Shown piece after piece: positions 14,707 to 22,660 of a stretch of DNA of 64,000 nt. The position numbers and the translations under genes are program-made. Below the pieces are notes generated by a model. The model was not told the DNA's origin. It was given only the letters and a program-made list of their open reading frames with translations, and ran no database searches. The stretch is from Crenobacter caeni (lineage in GTDB: Bacteria; Pseudomonadota; Gammaproteobacteria; Burkholderiales; Chromobacteriaceae). The DNA is taken from NCBI RefSeq assembly GCF_010435965.1, contig NZ_JAAGAA010000004.1, positions 62,001 through 126,000 of the forward strand, in the 5' to 3' direction. Position 1 is the first letter of the stretch. Each line of letters opens with the position of its first letter.

Positions 14707-15708
14707 ATGGCGACTACCGAATTCGAATGCATCGACGGCCATACCTGCGGCAACCCGGTCCGCCTGGTCACCCGCGGCGCGCCGGCGCTGGAGGGTGACA
14801 GCCAGGCCGCGCGGCGGCTCGACTTCCTGGCGCGTTACGACTGGATGCGCACCGGGCTGATGTTCGAGCCGCGCGGCCACGCGCAGATGTCCGGCGCCTT
14901 CCTCTACCCGCCGACGCGCGACGATTGCGACGTGGCGGTGCTCTATATCGAGACCAGCGGCTGCCTGCCGATGTGCGGGCACGGCACCATCGGCGTGGTG
15001 ACGATGGCCATCGAGCACGGCCTCGTCGAACCGGCGACGCCCGGCGTGCTCAACCTCGACACGCCGGCCGGCAAGGTCGTCGCCCGTTACAGGCAGGAAG
15101 GCGGCAAGGTGAAGTCGGTGAAGCTCACCAACGTGCCGTCCTTCCTCTTGATGCGCGACGTCGAGGTGGAAATCCGCGCGCTGGGCCGGCTCAAGGTCGA
15201 CATCGCGTACGGCGGTAACTTCTACCCGATCGTCGAGGCGCAGCAGAACTACCGTGACATGGCCGACTACACGCCGGGCGAACTGGTGGCGATGGGCAAC
15301 GAGCTGCGCGACTTCCTGAACGCGCACTACGACGTCGTGCACCCGCTGGACCCCGACATCCGCGGCGTGCGCCACGTACAGTGGACAGGCGCGCCCAGGC
15401 AGCCCGGCTCGCACGCGGCCAACGCCGTGCTGTACGGCGCGGCGGCGCTTGACCGCTCGCCGTGCGGCACCGGCACCTCGGCAAGGCTCGCGCAACGCTA
15501 CGCGCGCGGCCTGATGAAGGCGGGCGACGTGCTGGTGCACGAGAGCCTCATCGGCAGCCAGTTCACCGGCACCATCGAGGCGGAAACCGAGGTCGCCGGC
15601 CTGCCGGCCATCGTCCCGGGCATCGAGGGCTGGGCGGTGACCACCGGCTACAACCGCATCCTGCTCGACGACGCCGACCCGTACGTGCACGGCTTCGTGG
15701 TGGGCTGA
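14707..15708 (+). CDS. Proline racemase family, probable 4-hydroxyproline 2-epimerase
   Basis: A 333-residue protein of the proline racemase superfamily. Both catalytic cysteines are present: the first in LPMCGHGTIG (about residue 90) and the second in DRSPCGTGTSA (about 255), as in proline racemase and 4-hydroxyproline 2-epimerase and unlike trans-3-hydroxyproline dehydratases, where the first is Ser/Thr. It opens IDGHTCGNPVR, typical of epimerases. Context (FAD dehydrogenase 3 bp downstream, DapA-type deaminase divergent) points to conversion of trans-4-hydroxy-L-proline to cis-4-hydroxy-D-proline. Start at 14707 has GAGGAG 10 nt upstream. Confidence 0.88.
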   Translation: MATTEFECIDGHTCGNPVRLVTRGAPALEGDSQAARRLDFLARYDWMRTGLMFEPRGHAQMSGAFLYPPTRDDCDVAVLYIETSGCLPMCGHGTIGVVTMAIEHGLVEPATPGVLNLDTPAGKVVARYRQEGGKVKSVKLTNVPSFLLMRDVEVEIRALGRLKVDIAYGGNFYPIVEAQQNYRDMADYTPGELVAMGNELRDFLNAHYDVVHPLDPDIRGVRHVQWTGAPRQPGSHAANAVLYGAAALDRSPCGTGTSARLAQRYARGLMKAGDVLVHESLIGSQFTGTIEAETEVAGLPAIVPGIEGWAVTTGYNRILLDDADPYVHGFVVG

Positions 15709-15711
15709 AGG

Positions 15712-16974
15712 GTGAACGCGCGCGCAAGCTTCCGCCCCGGCCGGGTGCTCGTGGCCGGCGCCGGCGTGGTCGGCATCGCCACCGCGCTGCAGTTGCGGCT
15801 GGCCGGCTGCGAAGTGGTGCTGGTCGACCGCGGCGAGCCGGCGATGGCCACCAGTTACGGCAACGCCGGTGCCTTCGCCGTCAGCGACGTCATCCCGCTG
15901 TCCGAGCCGGGCGTGCTGGCCAGAGTGCCCGGCTGGATGCTCGACCCGCTGGGGCCGCTGGCGGTGCGCTGGCGCTACCTGCCGACGCTCGCGCCGTGGC
16001 TCGCCCGCTTTGTCGCTGCCAGCCGCCCGCGCAAGGTGGCCGCGCTGACCGCTGCGCTCGCCGCGCTGCTGGGGCGGGTCAACGACGACTACGCGCCCCT
16101 GATCGGGCGCGCGGGGCTTGACCACCTGTGGCGGCGCCACGGCAACCTGACGCTGTACCGCGACGAGGCGGAATTCTCCGCGGTGGCCGCAGCCTGGCAG
16201 ACCAAGCGCGCGCACGGCGTGCGCTGGCGCAAGCTGGACGGGCGTGAACTCGCGGCACTCGCGCCCGCGCTGGCGGCCGGATGGCAGGTAGCCGTCGAGG
16301 TGCCGGACTGGTCGCACGTGGACGACCCCTATCTCTTTACCCGCGGCCTGTTCGACGCCTTCCTGCGCGAGGGCGGGCAGCTCGTGCAGGACGAGGTGAC
16401 GGGCGTCTGGCGCGAGGGCGGCGGTGTGCGCGGCGTCGAGACCGCTGGCGGGCGCATCATGGCCGACTGCGTGGTGATCGCCTGCGGCGTGTGGAGCGAC
16501 CGCTTCGCGCGGCAGGGGCGCTACCGCCTGCCGCTGGAGAGCGAGCGCGGCTACCACGTCACCCTGCCCAAGGCCGGCGTGCCGCTACACCATTTCATCC
16601 AGTGTGCGAGCGAGAGCTTCGTGATCCTGCCGATGGCAGGCGGCGCGCTGCGCCTGGCCGGCACCGTCGAGCTCGCACACCGCGACGCGCCACCCGACTG
16701 GCGGCGCGCGCACATCCTGCTGGACAAGGCCCGGCGCATCGTCGGCGACTTCGGCACCGAGGGCATGAGCGTGTGGATGGGCAACCGCCCGTCGCTGCCC
16801 GATACCCTGCCGGTGATCGGCCCGGCCCCCGACGTGCGCGGGCTCTACTTCGCGACCGGGCACGGCCACCTCGGGCTGACGCTGGCGGCGACTACCGGCG
16901 CCATGCTGACCGAACAAATCCTGGGCGGTGCGATGGCCACCGACCCCCACCCTTATCGACTCGACCGGTTTTAG
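15712..16974 (+). CDS. FAD-dependent D-amino acid (D-hydroxyproline) dehydrogenase
   Basis: A 420-residue DadA-type flavoprotein. The dinucleotide-binding motif VLVAGAGVVGIATALQL is at residues 10-26, with the acidic end of the second strand in VVLVDRGEPA. C-terminal YFATGHGHLGLTLAATTG is the second FAD contact region. It starts with GTG three bases after the epimerase stop, so the two are translationally coupled. It would oxidise cis-4-hydroxy-D-proline to the imine acted on by the DapA-type enzyme. An ordinary D-alanine-type dehydrogenase is the alternative. Confidence 0.88.
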   Translation: MNARASFRPGRVLVAGAGVVGIATALQLRLAGCEVVLVDRGEPAMATSYGNAGAFAVSDVIPLSEPGVLARVPGWMLDPLGPLAVRWRYLPTLAPWLARFVAASRPRKVAALTAALAALLGRVNDDYAPLIGRAGLDHLWRRHGNLTLYRDEAEFSAVAAAWQTKRAHGVRWRKLDGRELAALAPALAAGWQVAVEVPDWSHVDDPYLFTRGLFDAFLREGGQLVQDEVTGVWREGGGVRGVETAGGRIMADCVVIACGVWSDRFARQGRYRLPLESERGYHVTLPKAGVPLHHFIQCASESFVILPMAGGALRLAGTVELAHRDAPPDWRRAHILLDKARRIVGDFGTEGMSVWMGNRPSLPDTLPVIGPAPDVRGLYFATGHGHLGLTLAATTGAMLTEQILGGAMATDPHPYRLDRF

Positions 16975-17019
16975 GCGGCCCTCGCGGCCATTCTTGGTGT
17001 GAAAGAGGAGGAGAACAGC

Positions 17020-18165
17020 ATGGCACAGCAGGCTTTTCGCAAGCTTCACCTGGTCCTGGCGCTGGGCGGCATGATGGCGCCGTTCGCGATCAGCGCCGCG
17101 CACGCCGACAGCGTGGTCAAGCTCGGCTTCGCGTCGCCGCTGTCCGGGCCGCAGGCGCACTACGGCAAGGACAACGAGAACGCGGCGAAGATGGCGGTCG
17201 ACGACCTCAACAAGCAAGGGCTCGTCATCGGCGGGCAGAAGGTGAAGTTCGAGCTGGTGCCCGAGGATGACCAGGCCGACCCGCGCGTCGGCACCCAGGT
17301 CGCGCAGCGCCTGGTCGACTCGGGCGTCAAGGCGGTGATCGGCCACTTCAATTCCGGCGTGTCGATTCCCGCCTCGCGCATCTACTCTGACGCCGGCATC
17401 CCGCAGCTGTCGGTGGCGACCAACCCGGCGTATACCGCCAGCGGCTACAAGACCGCCTTCCGGCTGGTCGGCTCGGACAGCCAGATCGGCGGCTCGCTCG
17501 GCCAGTACGCGGTCAGGCAGCTCAAGGCGCAGCGCATCGCGGTGATCGACGACCGTACCGCCTACGGGCAGGGCATCGCCGACGAATTCGTGAAGTCGCT
17601 GGCCGCGCAGGGCAAGCAGCCCATCAAGCGCGAGTACACCAACGACAAGGCGAACGACTTCACCGCGATCCTCACCAGCCTGAAGGCGCAAAAGCCCGAC
17701 GTGGTCTTCTACGGCGGCGCGGACGCGCAGGCCGCGCCGATGGCGCGCCAGATGAAGCGGCTGGGGCTCAACGCGCGGCTGATGGGCGGCGACATGCTAA
17801 ACACGCCGAACTTCATCAAGCTGGCCGGCGCCGACGCCGCCGGCCACTACTCGGCGGTCGCCGGCGGCGAACTGGGCGCGCGCCCGGCCGGCAAGGACTT
17901 CGAACAGCGCTACAAGGCGCGTTACCAGCAGGACGTCGTGCTGCTCGGACCGCAGTTCTACGACGGCGTGATGATCGTCGCCGACGCGATGAAGCGCGCA
18001 GGCTCGACCGACCCCGCCAAGTTCCTGCCCTACATCGCCAAGACCGGCTACAAGGGCGTGACCGCCGACTTCGGCTTCGATGCGGCCGGCAACCTGAAGA
18101 ACGCGCCGGTCACCATCTCTTCGGTGGAGAACAACGACTGGAAGGTCAAGTCGGTGGTCCAGTAA
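17020..18165 (+). CDS. LivJ/LivK-type amino acid ABC transporter binding protein
   Basis: A 381-residue periplasmic binding protein with a Sec signal peptide (cleavage near AAHADS, residue 29) and the type I periplasmic fold: VVKLGFASPLSGPQAHYGKD near the start and VFYGGADAQAAPMARQMK in the C-lobe. The ATG at 17020 follows GAGGAGAACAGC; the earlier ATG at 16999 lacks a site. It closes the hydroxyproline gene cluster and has no permease or ATPase beside it. The livHMGF genes at 49-52.6 kb lack a binding protein, so the two may work together (inference). Confidence 0.9.
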   Translation: MAQQAFRKLHLVLALGGMMAPFAISAAHADSVVKLGFASPLSGPQAHYGKDNENAAKMAVDDLNKQGLVIGGQKVKFELVPEDDQADPRVGTQVAQRLVDSGVKAVIGHFNSGVSIPASRIYSDAGIPQLSVATNPAYTASGYKTAFRLVGSDSQIGGSLGQYAVRQLKAQRIAVIDDRTAYGQGIADEFVKSLAAQGKQPIKREYTNDKANDFTAILTSLKAQKPDVVFYGGADAQAAPMARQMKRLGLNARLMGGDMLNTPNFIKLAGADAAGHYSAVAGGELGARPAGKDFEQRYKARYQQDVVLLGPQFYDGVMIVADAMKRAGSTDPAKFLPYIAKTGYKGVTADFGFDAAGNLKNAPVTISSVENNDWKVKSVVQ

Positions 18166-18194
18166 AACCCGCGCGGCAGGCTACAACGAAGCAC

Positions 18195-18215
18195 GGCGCC
18201 CCGGTCCGGGGCGCC
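18195..18215 (+). terminator. GC-rich hairpin after the hydroxyproline cluster
   Basis: Perfect 9-bp stem GGCGCCCCG / CGGGGCGCC with a 3-nt loop, 30 bp after the binding-protein stop. No T-run follows. Confidence 0.5.
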
Positions 18216-18359
18216 CGGCCTGCCGACGCCCGCCCTTGCGGTGGCGTGCGGCAGGTGCCTTCCACTGATCTGCCGGGCCGGTTGCGTGAACCGGGCTAGT
18301 CTTGCGGCACACCCCGCCCGGCACCTTGAACCTGCGGCCGGGCAGGCGGAGCGCACGCG

Positions 18360-20804
18360 ATGGACCCTTTGCAGATTCCCCGCCTCAGCCTGTACGTGCT
18401 CGGGACGCTCGGCAGTGCCGCGCGCGAAACCCTCGGCGAGCTGGGTATCACCAGCGTCGCCGAGCTGTTGGCCTACCCGCCGTTTCGCCATGCGCGCGCC
18501 TTGCGCGCCGCCGAGGCCGGCCTGCTTGGCCGCGAAGCGGTGGCCGGCCATGTCGGGCCGGCTTGGCAGGGCAAGCCGCTCGAGGCTTTGCTGGGCGCCC
18601 CGTGCGCCGTACTCGCCGGGGTGGACGCGCGGCAGGCGGCGACGCTGGCGCGGCTGGGCCTGTCAAGGGTGGCGGACCTTGCCGCCTTCGCCGCGCTGGA
18701 CGAGGCCGAGGCGCTGGTGGCGGGCGGCAGCCGGGCAGGGGGCGGCGGCGCGGGCGTGCAGCGCTATACAAGTTTCTTCCGGGCGCGCGCGCTTAGGGAC
18801 TCGAGCGTGTTGTGCCAGACGCCGGCGCGCATCGGGCAGCTGTTCAATTTCGACGGCGCGCAGCCGGGCGCCGCCGCGCTGGGCTACGCGGTGACGTACC
18901 GCCAGCAATGGGTGCAGCTTGGCGTGCGCCTGGGCAGCGTGACGGGTACCGCGCCGGCTACGCAGGCAGGGCGGCCGCTCTCGGCCGCAGGCCATGCCGG
19001 GGGCGCGCCGGGCGAAGTCGCGCGCGCGACCGCCCTGCAGCACCAGTGCGGTGCCACCAGCGCGCTGGCCGCCACCGCGGCGACGGCCGGCTGCTTCGTT
19101 GGCACGACCGGCGGCGCGGGCCCGTTGGTGGCGGCAGACACCGTCGTTTTCGGCGGCGTCGCGCTCGGTTACGTCGAAGCCGACGTCGAGGCAGACCGCG
19201 AGGCCTTCGCCGCCTCGGCGCTCAACCTGCAGCAGCGCACCGTGCACAACGCGTCCTTGTTCCGGCCCGGCTCCGATCAGGCGGTGCAGCCGCTCCCCGG
19301 CGCGTTGTGCTTCGAGGTGCTCAACGACTACCGGGTCAGCATCGCGGCGCAGGACTTCACGCCGCTCTTGTTCCTGCCGTTCAAGCCCCTGCACTTCAGT
19401 GCCGAACTGCTGGGCGAATACTGGTGGCTGATCCGGCCGGCCGTCGCCGACAGGGCGCTTGTCCGCCGGCTGGACGCCCGCGACTTGCGCCTGCGCCCCG
19501 ATGCGGGGCTTGGCGCGTGGCCTGCCATGCCGGCAGCGCCGGAAGACGCCGAGGCCGGGCGCGTCAGCGTGACCGTGCGGCTGTCGGGCGCGACGGCCGA
19601 GCAGGCGATCCGCCAGCGCGCCTGCGTGACGCCCGCGCTTGGTAGCGACGACGACGGTAGCGGCGTCACTGCCGCAGTGGGCCTGTTCTGGCAACTGTTC
19701 GACGAAGAGAAGCGGCGGCGCGTGACGGCAGCTTTGCTGACCACGCAGGGCCCGGTCGAGATGGTGTGCGAATCGGTCGACGGCGAGCGGGACGTCAGCT
19801 GGACGTTTGCGACCGATCGCGCCGTGCGCGTCGCGGACATCACCGGCGTGCGCGTGGCCAACGGCAACGGCGAATTGAAACTGGGCGGCGTCGCGCTGGG
19901 CACGCTAGGCTTCGACGAAGTCTGGGCGCGGCTGCAGGTTCGCGACGCCGACGCGTACGCCGCCCCTGTCGTCGCGCTGCTCGAAGAAGAGCAAAGGCTT
20001 TGCCGCGGCTGCGTCGTCGGCGCCCACGGGCAGAAGGACCTCGCCTGGCTGCCCGCCGCGCATCTGGAGGGCCAGACAGGCCGCCGCGCGGCGGCGGGCA
20101 TGGACGGTGCAGAGGCCGAGGCGACGCTGCTGGGCTTTCTCAACGCCAACCCGTACACCTTCACCCCGCGCATCCTGCAGGGGCTCGAACCCGGCGCGCT
20201 AGAGGGTGCGCTGGAGGGCGTGCATATAGGTGACATCGCGCTCGCGGACGTCGCGGTGACCACCCCCGTCGGCTTTTGCGCGGGCCATGTGCTGCTGCCG
20301 ATGAAGGCGTGCAAGGCGGCGACGGGCAGGTACGGCAAGATCGGCGTCGACACCCTGAGGCTAGAGATGATGCTTGCCCAGTTCGAGCGCGCGGCGCACG
20401 ACAAGCCGGCCGAGGCGGGCGCCGCCCGTGCCGCGCTGCACGACTACCTCAAGCAGTTCCTGCAGATCGGCGCGGGCTCGGGCAACGGTTCGGTGCGCGA
20501 AGTGCGCCTGCTCGGGCATGTGCGGGCGCTGAGCGACTTGCTCGAACAGTTGTCGCGGCTCGCCGCGGCAGGCGGCGCCGGCCTGGCCGACGCCCGGCTG
20601 ACGGCCGCGACCGGCAGGCTGCTCGACTTCCTGCATACGCCGGTGCGCAGCAGCGGCAAGGACGCGGCGCAGTTGTGCGGCCATTTCGACGCGCTCAAGG
20701 CGAAGCTTGGCCGGCGCATGGGGCAGTGCCTGGGCTCGGACGAGGTGAGCCTGCCCTCCGGCGGCGTTTACGCCGGGGGCGCACCGGCAGCCGGCGACGC
20801 CTGA
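18360..20804 (+). CDS. Large protein of unknown family with N-terminal helix-hairpin-helix-like repeats
   Basis: An 814-residue protein I cannot assign. Residues 1-130 are Ala/Leu-rich and contain two similar helical units (LGELGITSVAELLAYP and LARLGLSRVADLAAFA), which look like helix-hairpin-helix or DUF4332-type units. The centre (about 160-330) contains YAVTYRQQWVQLGVRLG and a long, low-complexity Ala/Gly/Thr stretch; the later part (about 390-620) looks beta-rich and the C-terminus (about 660-780) helical. No signal peptide or membrane segment is clear. Codon usage is host-like with third-position GC bias throughout, which supports real coding. It is flanked by intergenic gaps and stands alone. 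Confidence 0.6.
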   Translation: MDPLQIPRLSLYVLGTLGSAARETLGELGITSVAELLAYPPFRHARALRAAEAGLLGREAVAGHVGPAWQGKPLEALLGAPCAVLAGVDARQAATLARLGLSRVADLAAFAALDEAEALVAGGSRAGGGGAGVQRYTSFFRARALRDSSVLCQTPARIGQLFNFDGAQPGAAALGYAVTYRQQWVQLGVRLGSVTGTAPATQAGRPLSAAGHAGGAPGEVARATALQHQCGATSALAATAATAGCFVGTTGGAGPLVAADTVVFGGVALGYVEADVEADREAFAASALNLQQRTVHNASLFRPGSDQAVQPLPGALCFEVLNDYRVSIAAQDFTPLLFLPFKPLHFSAELLGEYWWLIRPAVADRALVRRLDARDLRLRPDAGLGAWPAMPAAPEDAEAGRVSVTVRLSGATAEQAIRQRACVTPALGSDDDGSGVTAAVGLFWQLFDEEKRRRVTAALLTTQGPVEMVCESVDGERDVSWTFATDRAVRVADITGVRVANGNGELKLGGVALGTLGFDEVWARLQVRDADAYAAPVVALLEEEQRLCRGCVVGAHGQKDLAWLPAAHLEGQTGRRAAAGMDGAEAEATLLGFLNANPYTFTPRILQGLEPGALEGALEGVHIGDIALADVAVTTPVGFCAGHVLLPMKACKAATGRYGKIGVDTLRLEMMLAQFERAAHDKPAEAGAARAALHDYLKQFLQIGAGSGNGSVREVRLLGHVRALSDLLEQLSRLAAAGGAGLADARLTAATGRLLDFLHTPVRSSGKDAAQLCGHFDALKAKLGRRMGQCLGSDEVSLPSGGVYAGGAPAAGDA

Positions 20805-20868
20805 GGCCGCGGCAAAAGGATGGCCGTGCCACGCTGGCACGGCGCAGCGGGTGGCCGGCGGGCGGCCC

Positions 20869-20905
20869 GCCTTGATTAAGGCGATGTCCCAATTGCAAGT
20901 TGGTA
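20869..20905 (-). repeat. Inverted repeat copy A (upstream of the SDR gene)
   Basis: Read on the minus strand it encodes PTCNWDIALIKAG. Compared with copy B at 21201-21237 most differences fall at synonymous third positions. Confidence 0.5.
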
Positions 20906-20971
20906 GGTTGATCCCGGATTTTGTGTCCGCTGCGCGGACGTGATTGAGTGCCGCTTCCGCGCGGCCAACGG

Positions 20972-21001
20972 GCAAGGGGCTTGTAGCGACAAGCCCCTTG
21001 C
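20972..21001. other. Strong 13-bp hairpin in the intergenic region
   Basis: GCAAGGGGCTTGT pairs perfectly with ACAAGCCCCTTGC around a 4-nt AGCG loop. No T-run follows on either strand, so it is more likely a structural or mobile-element feature than a terminator. Confidence 0.6.
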
Positions 21002-21200
21002 AACCCAAACGCCCCCGGAGGCTCGCGACTTCCCCGTCAACAAAGACGCTGGCGAGGCGCTGGCCAACTCGCGATTCGCTACCGTCGAATCGCTCGAACA
21101 AGGGCCAGCTTAAGACCTCGCCAGCACCTTTGTTGCCGGCGCGAGCCTACGCGGAAGGGTGGCTGTCGCAAGAACAGCCCGCGATGTCAGCAACAGCACC

Positions 21201-21237
21201 ACCAACTTTTAATTACGACATAGCCTTGATTAAAGGA
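21201..21237 (+). repeat. Inverted repeat copy B (upstream of the SDR gene)
   Basis: On the plus strand it reads PTFNYDIALIKGG in the frame of the downstream SDR gene, starting from an ATG at 21184, and its end contains the AAAGGAGG ribosome binding site. Confidence 0.5.
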
Positions 21238-21246
21238 GGGGAAAAC

Positions 21247-22026
21247 ATGCAACTCACCCAACAATGCGCGCTGGTCACCGGCGCGGCCAGCGGGATCGGC
21301 CTCGCCATCGCCCGCCGCTTTGCGGCAGCCGGCGCGGCGGTGGCGGTGGCCGACATCCGGCAGGACGCGGCCGAGGCCACCGCGCAGCAACTGCGCGACG
21401 AGGGCGCGCACGCGGTGGCGATAGAAATGGACGTCAGCGACGAGGCGTCGGTCGAGGCGGGTTTTGCCGACGCGATCCGCCAGCTGGGCGGGCTGCACAT
21501 CCTGGTCAGCAATGCCGGCGTGCAGCATATCGCGCCGATTGTCGAGCTTGAGTTCGCCGACTGGCGGCGGCTGATCGCCGTGCATCTGGACGGCGCCTTC
21601 CTGTGCAGCCGCGCCGCGATGCGCCATATGCGCGCGCACGGCGGCGGCGCCATCCTGCTGATGGGGTCGGTACATGCCAAGCTGGCGTCCCCGTTAAAAG
21701 CCCCCTACGTGTCGGCCAAGCACGCGCTGCTGGGCCTTGCGCGCACCATCGCCAAGGAAGGTGCCGCCGACAATATCCGCGCCAACGTGATCTGCCCGGG
21801 TTACGTCGACACGCCGCTGGTGCGGCGGCAGATCCCCGAGCAGGCCAAAACGCTGGGTATCAGCGAAGACGAGGTGGTGCGCCGGGTGATGCTGGGCGGG
21901 ACGGTCGACGGCGAGTTCGTCAAGGACAGCGACGTCGCCGAGGCCGCGCTCTTTCTGGCCGCCTTCCCGAACAAGGCGCTGACCGGGCAGTCGCTGCTGG
22001 TCAGCCACGGCTGGTGTATGGAGTGA
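21247..22026 (+). CDS. 3-hydroxybutyrate dehydrogenase-like short-chain dehydrogenase
   Basis: A 259-residue classical SDR. Cofactor motif TGAASGIG at residues 10-17, NAG near 91, and the catalytic Ser in LLMGSVHAK with YVSAK (Tyr-x3-Lys, about 158-162). The opening, the HLLASP-like segment (VHAKLASPLKAPYVSAKH) and the C-terminal LTGQSLLVSHGWCME (VDGGW-like) match D-3-hydroxybutyrate dehydrogenases of PHB-using betaproteobacteria. The start at 21247 follows AAAGGAGGGG. Substrate assignment is by similarity of motifs and could be another beta-hydroxyacid. Confidence 0.8.
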   Translation: MQLTQQCALVTGAASGIGLAIARRFAAAGAAVAVADIRQDAAEATAQQLRDEGAHAVAIEMDVSDEASVEAGFADAIRQLGGLHILVSNAGVQHIAPIVELEFADWRRLIAVHLDGAFLCSRAAMRHMRAHGGGAILLMGSVHAKLASPLKAPYVSAKHALLGLARTIAKEGAADNIRANVICPGYVDTPLVRRQIPEQAKTLGISEDEVVRRVMLGGTVDGEFVKDSDVAEAALFLAAFPNKALTGQSLLVSHGWCME

Positions 22027-22059
22027 GGGAGCGTTGGACGGAGCCGGCTGGGTGGTCAC

Positions 22060-22082
22060 CGCCCCGCCTGGTTGGCGGGGCG
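22060..22082. terminator. Hairpin between convergent SDR and DoxX genes
   Basis: Perfect 9-bp stem CGCCCCGCC / GGCGGGGCG with a 5-nt loop between the two convergent stop codons; it could serve both strands. No T-run. Confidence 0.45.
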
Positions 22083-22088
22083 GGTCAC

Positions 22089-22469
22089 TCAAGCATTCTT
22101 CTGCCGCGCATCCAGCGCCGGCGCCAAGGCGCCGTATTGCGCCAGCACCAAGAGGCCGCCCGCGGTCGAGAGGTCGCCGATAAACAGGATCCACTGCGTC
22201 TCGTTGGCGAAGTCGTGGTGGAAGATCAGCGCCGCGGCAACGGAAAAGGCCGCCAGCAACAGGGCAATCCACCGGACTTTCCAGCCGGCGATCAAGGCCA
22301 GACCGCCGCCGACTTCAAGCAGGATGACGAGGGGTAGCAGCGCAGTGGGGACGTGGAAAGCCTGCATATAGGCGGCGGTGCCGTCGTAGTTGCTGATCTT
22401 GTCAAGCCCCGCCAGCAGGAAGAATTGGGCCAGCAGCACGCGGCCAGCCAGGTTCAAAAGTGTGTTCAT
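22089..22469 (-). CDS. DoxX family membrane protein
   Basis: A 126-residue inner-membrane protein with four hydrophobic segments and the DoxX opening GRVLLAQFFLLAGLDKISNYD, followed by YMQAFHVPTALLP and a GGGLALIAGW segment. DoxX-family proteins are linked to redox or thiol stress in some bacteria, but no function can be assigned here. CGAGGAG ribosome binding site is 9 nt before the ATG. Confidence 0.85.
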   Translation of the reverse strand: MNTLLNLAGRVLLAQFFLLAGLDKISNYDGTAAYMQAFHVPTALLPLVILLEVGGGLALIAGWKVRWIALLLAAFSVAAALIFHHDFANETQWILFIGDLSTAGGLLVLAQYGALAPALDARQKNA

Positions 22470-22660
22470 GGCGACGTCTCCTCGTCCATGCGGAATGTCC
22501 TGCCGGTATAGCAGGGCGGGTGCGTCTGTCGCCGGCTAAAGCCGTGCCGCTTATCGGCTTGCACGGCGTACCGGGCGGTGGCACTACTGAGGGTTCGGCT
22601 GGCTGTGGCTATAACCTTAGCTTGAGGGGAATTTGCCCGTTCACGTGGAGGGAGGGGACG

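Larger units (their letters stand above)
20805..21246. other. Intergenic region with inverted divergent repeats and a strong hairpin
   Basis: These 442 bp hold no convincing gene. A 37-bp sequence at 21201-21237 recurs inverted at 20869-20905 with about three quarters identity. Between them are a 13-bp perfect hairpin (20972-21001) and a 6-bp one (20925-20939). The right repeat ends at the ribosome binding site of the SDR gene. It may be a MITE-like insertion or a decayed duplication. Confidence 0.5.

Noticed and set aside
14656-16557. A 633-codon open frame on the minus strand
   Set aside because: Antisense of the epimerase and dehydrogenase genes, rich in His/Arg/Gln without any domain.
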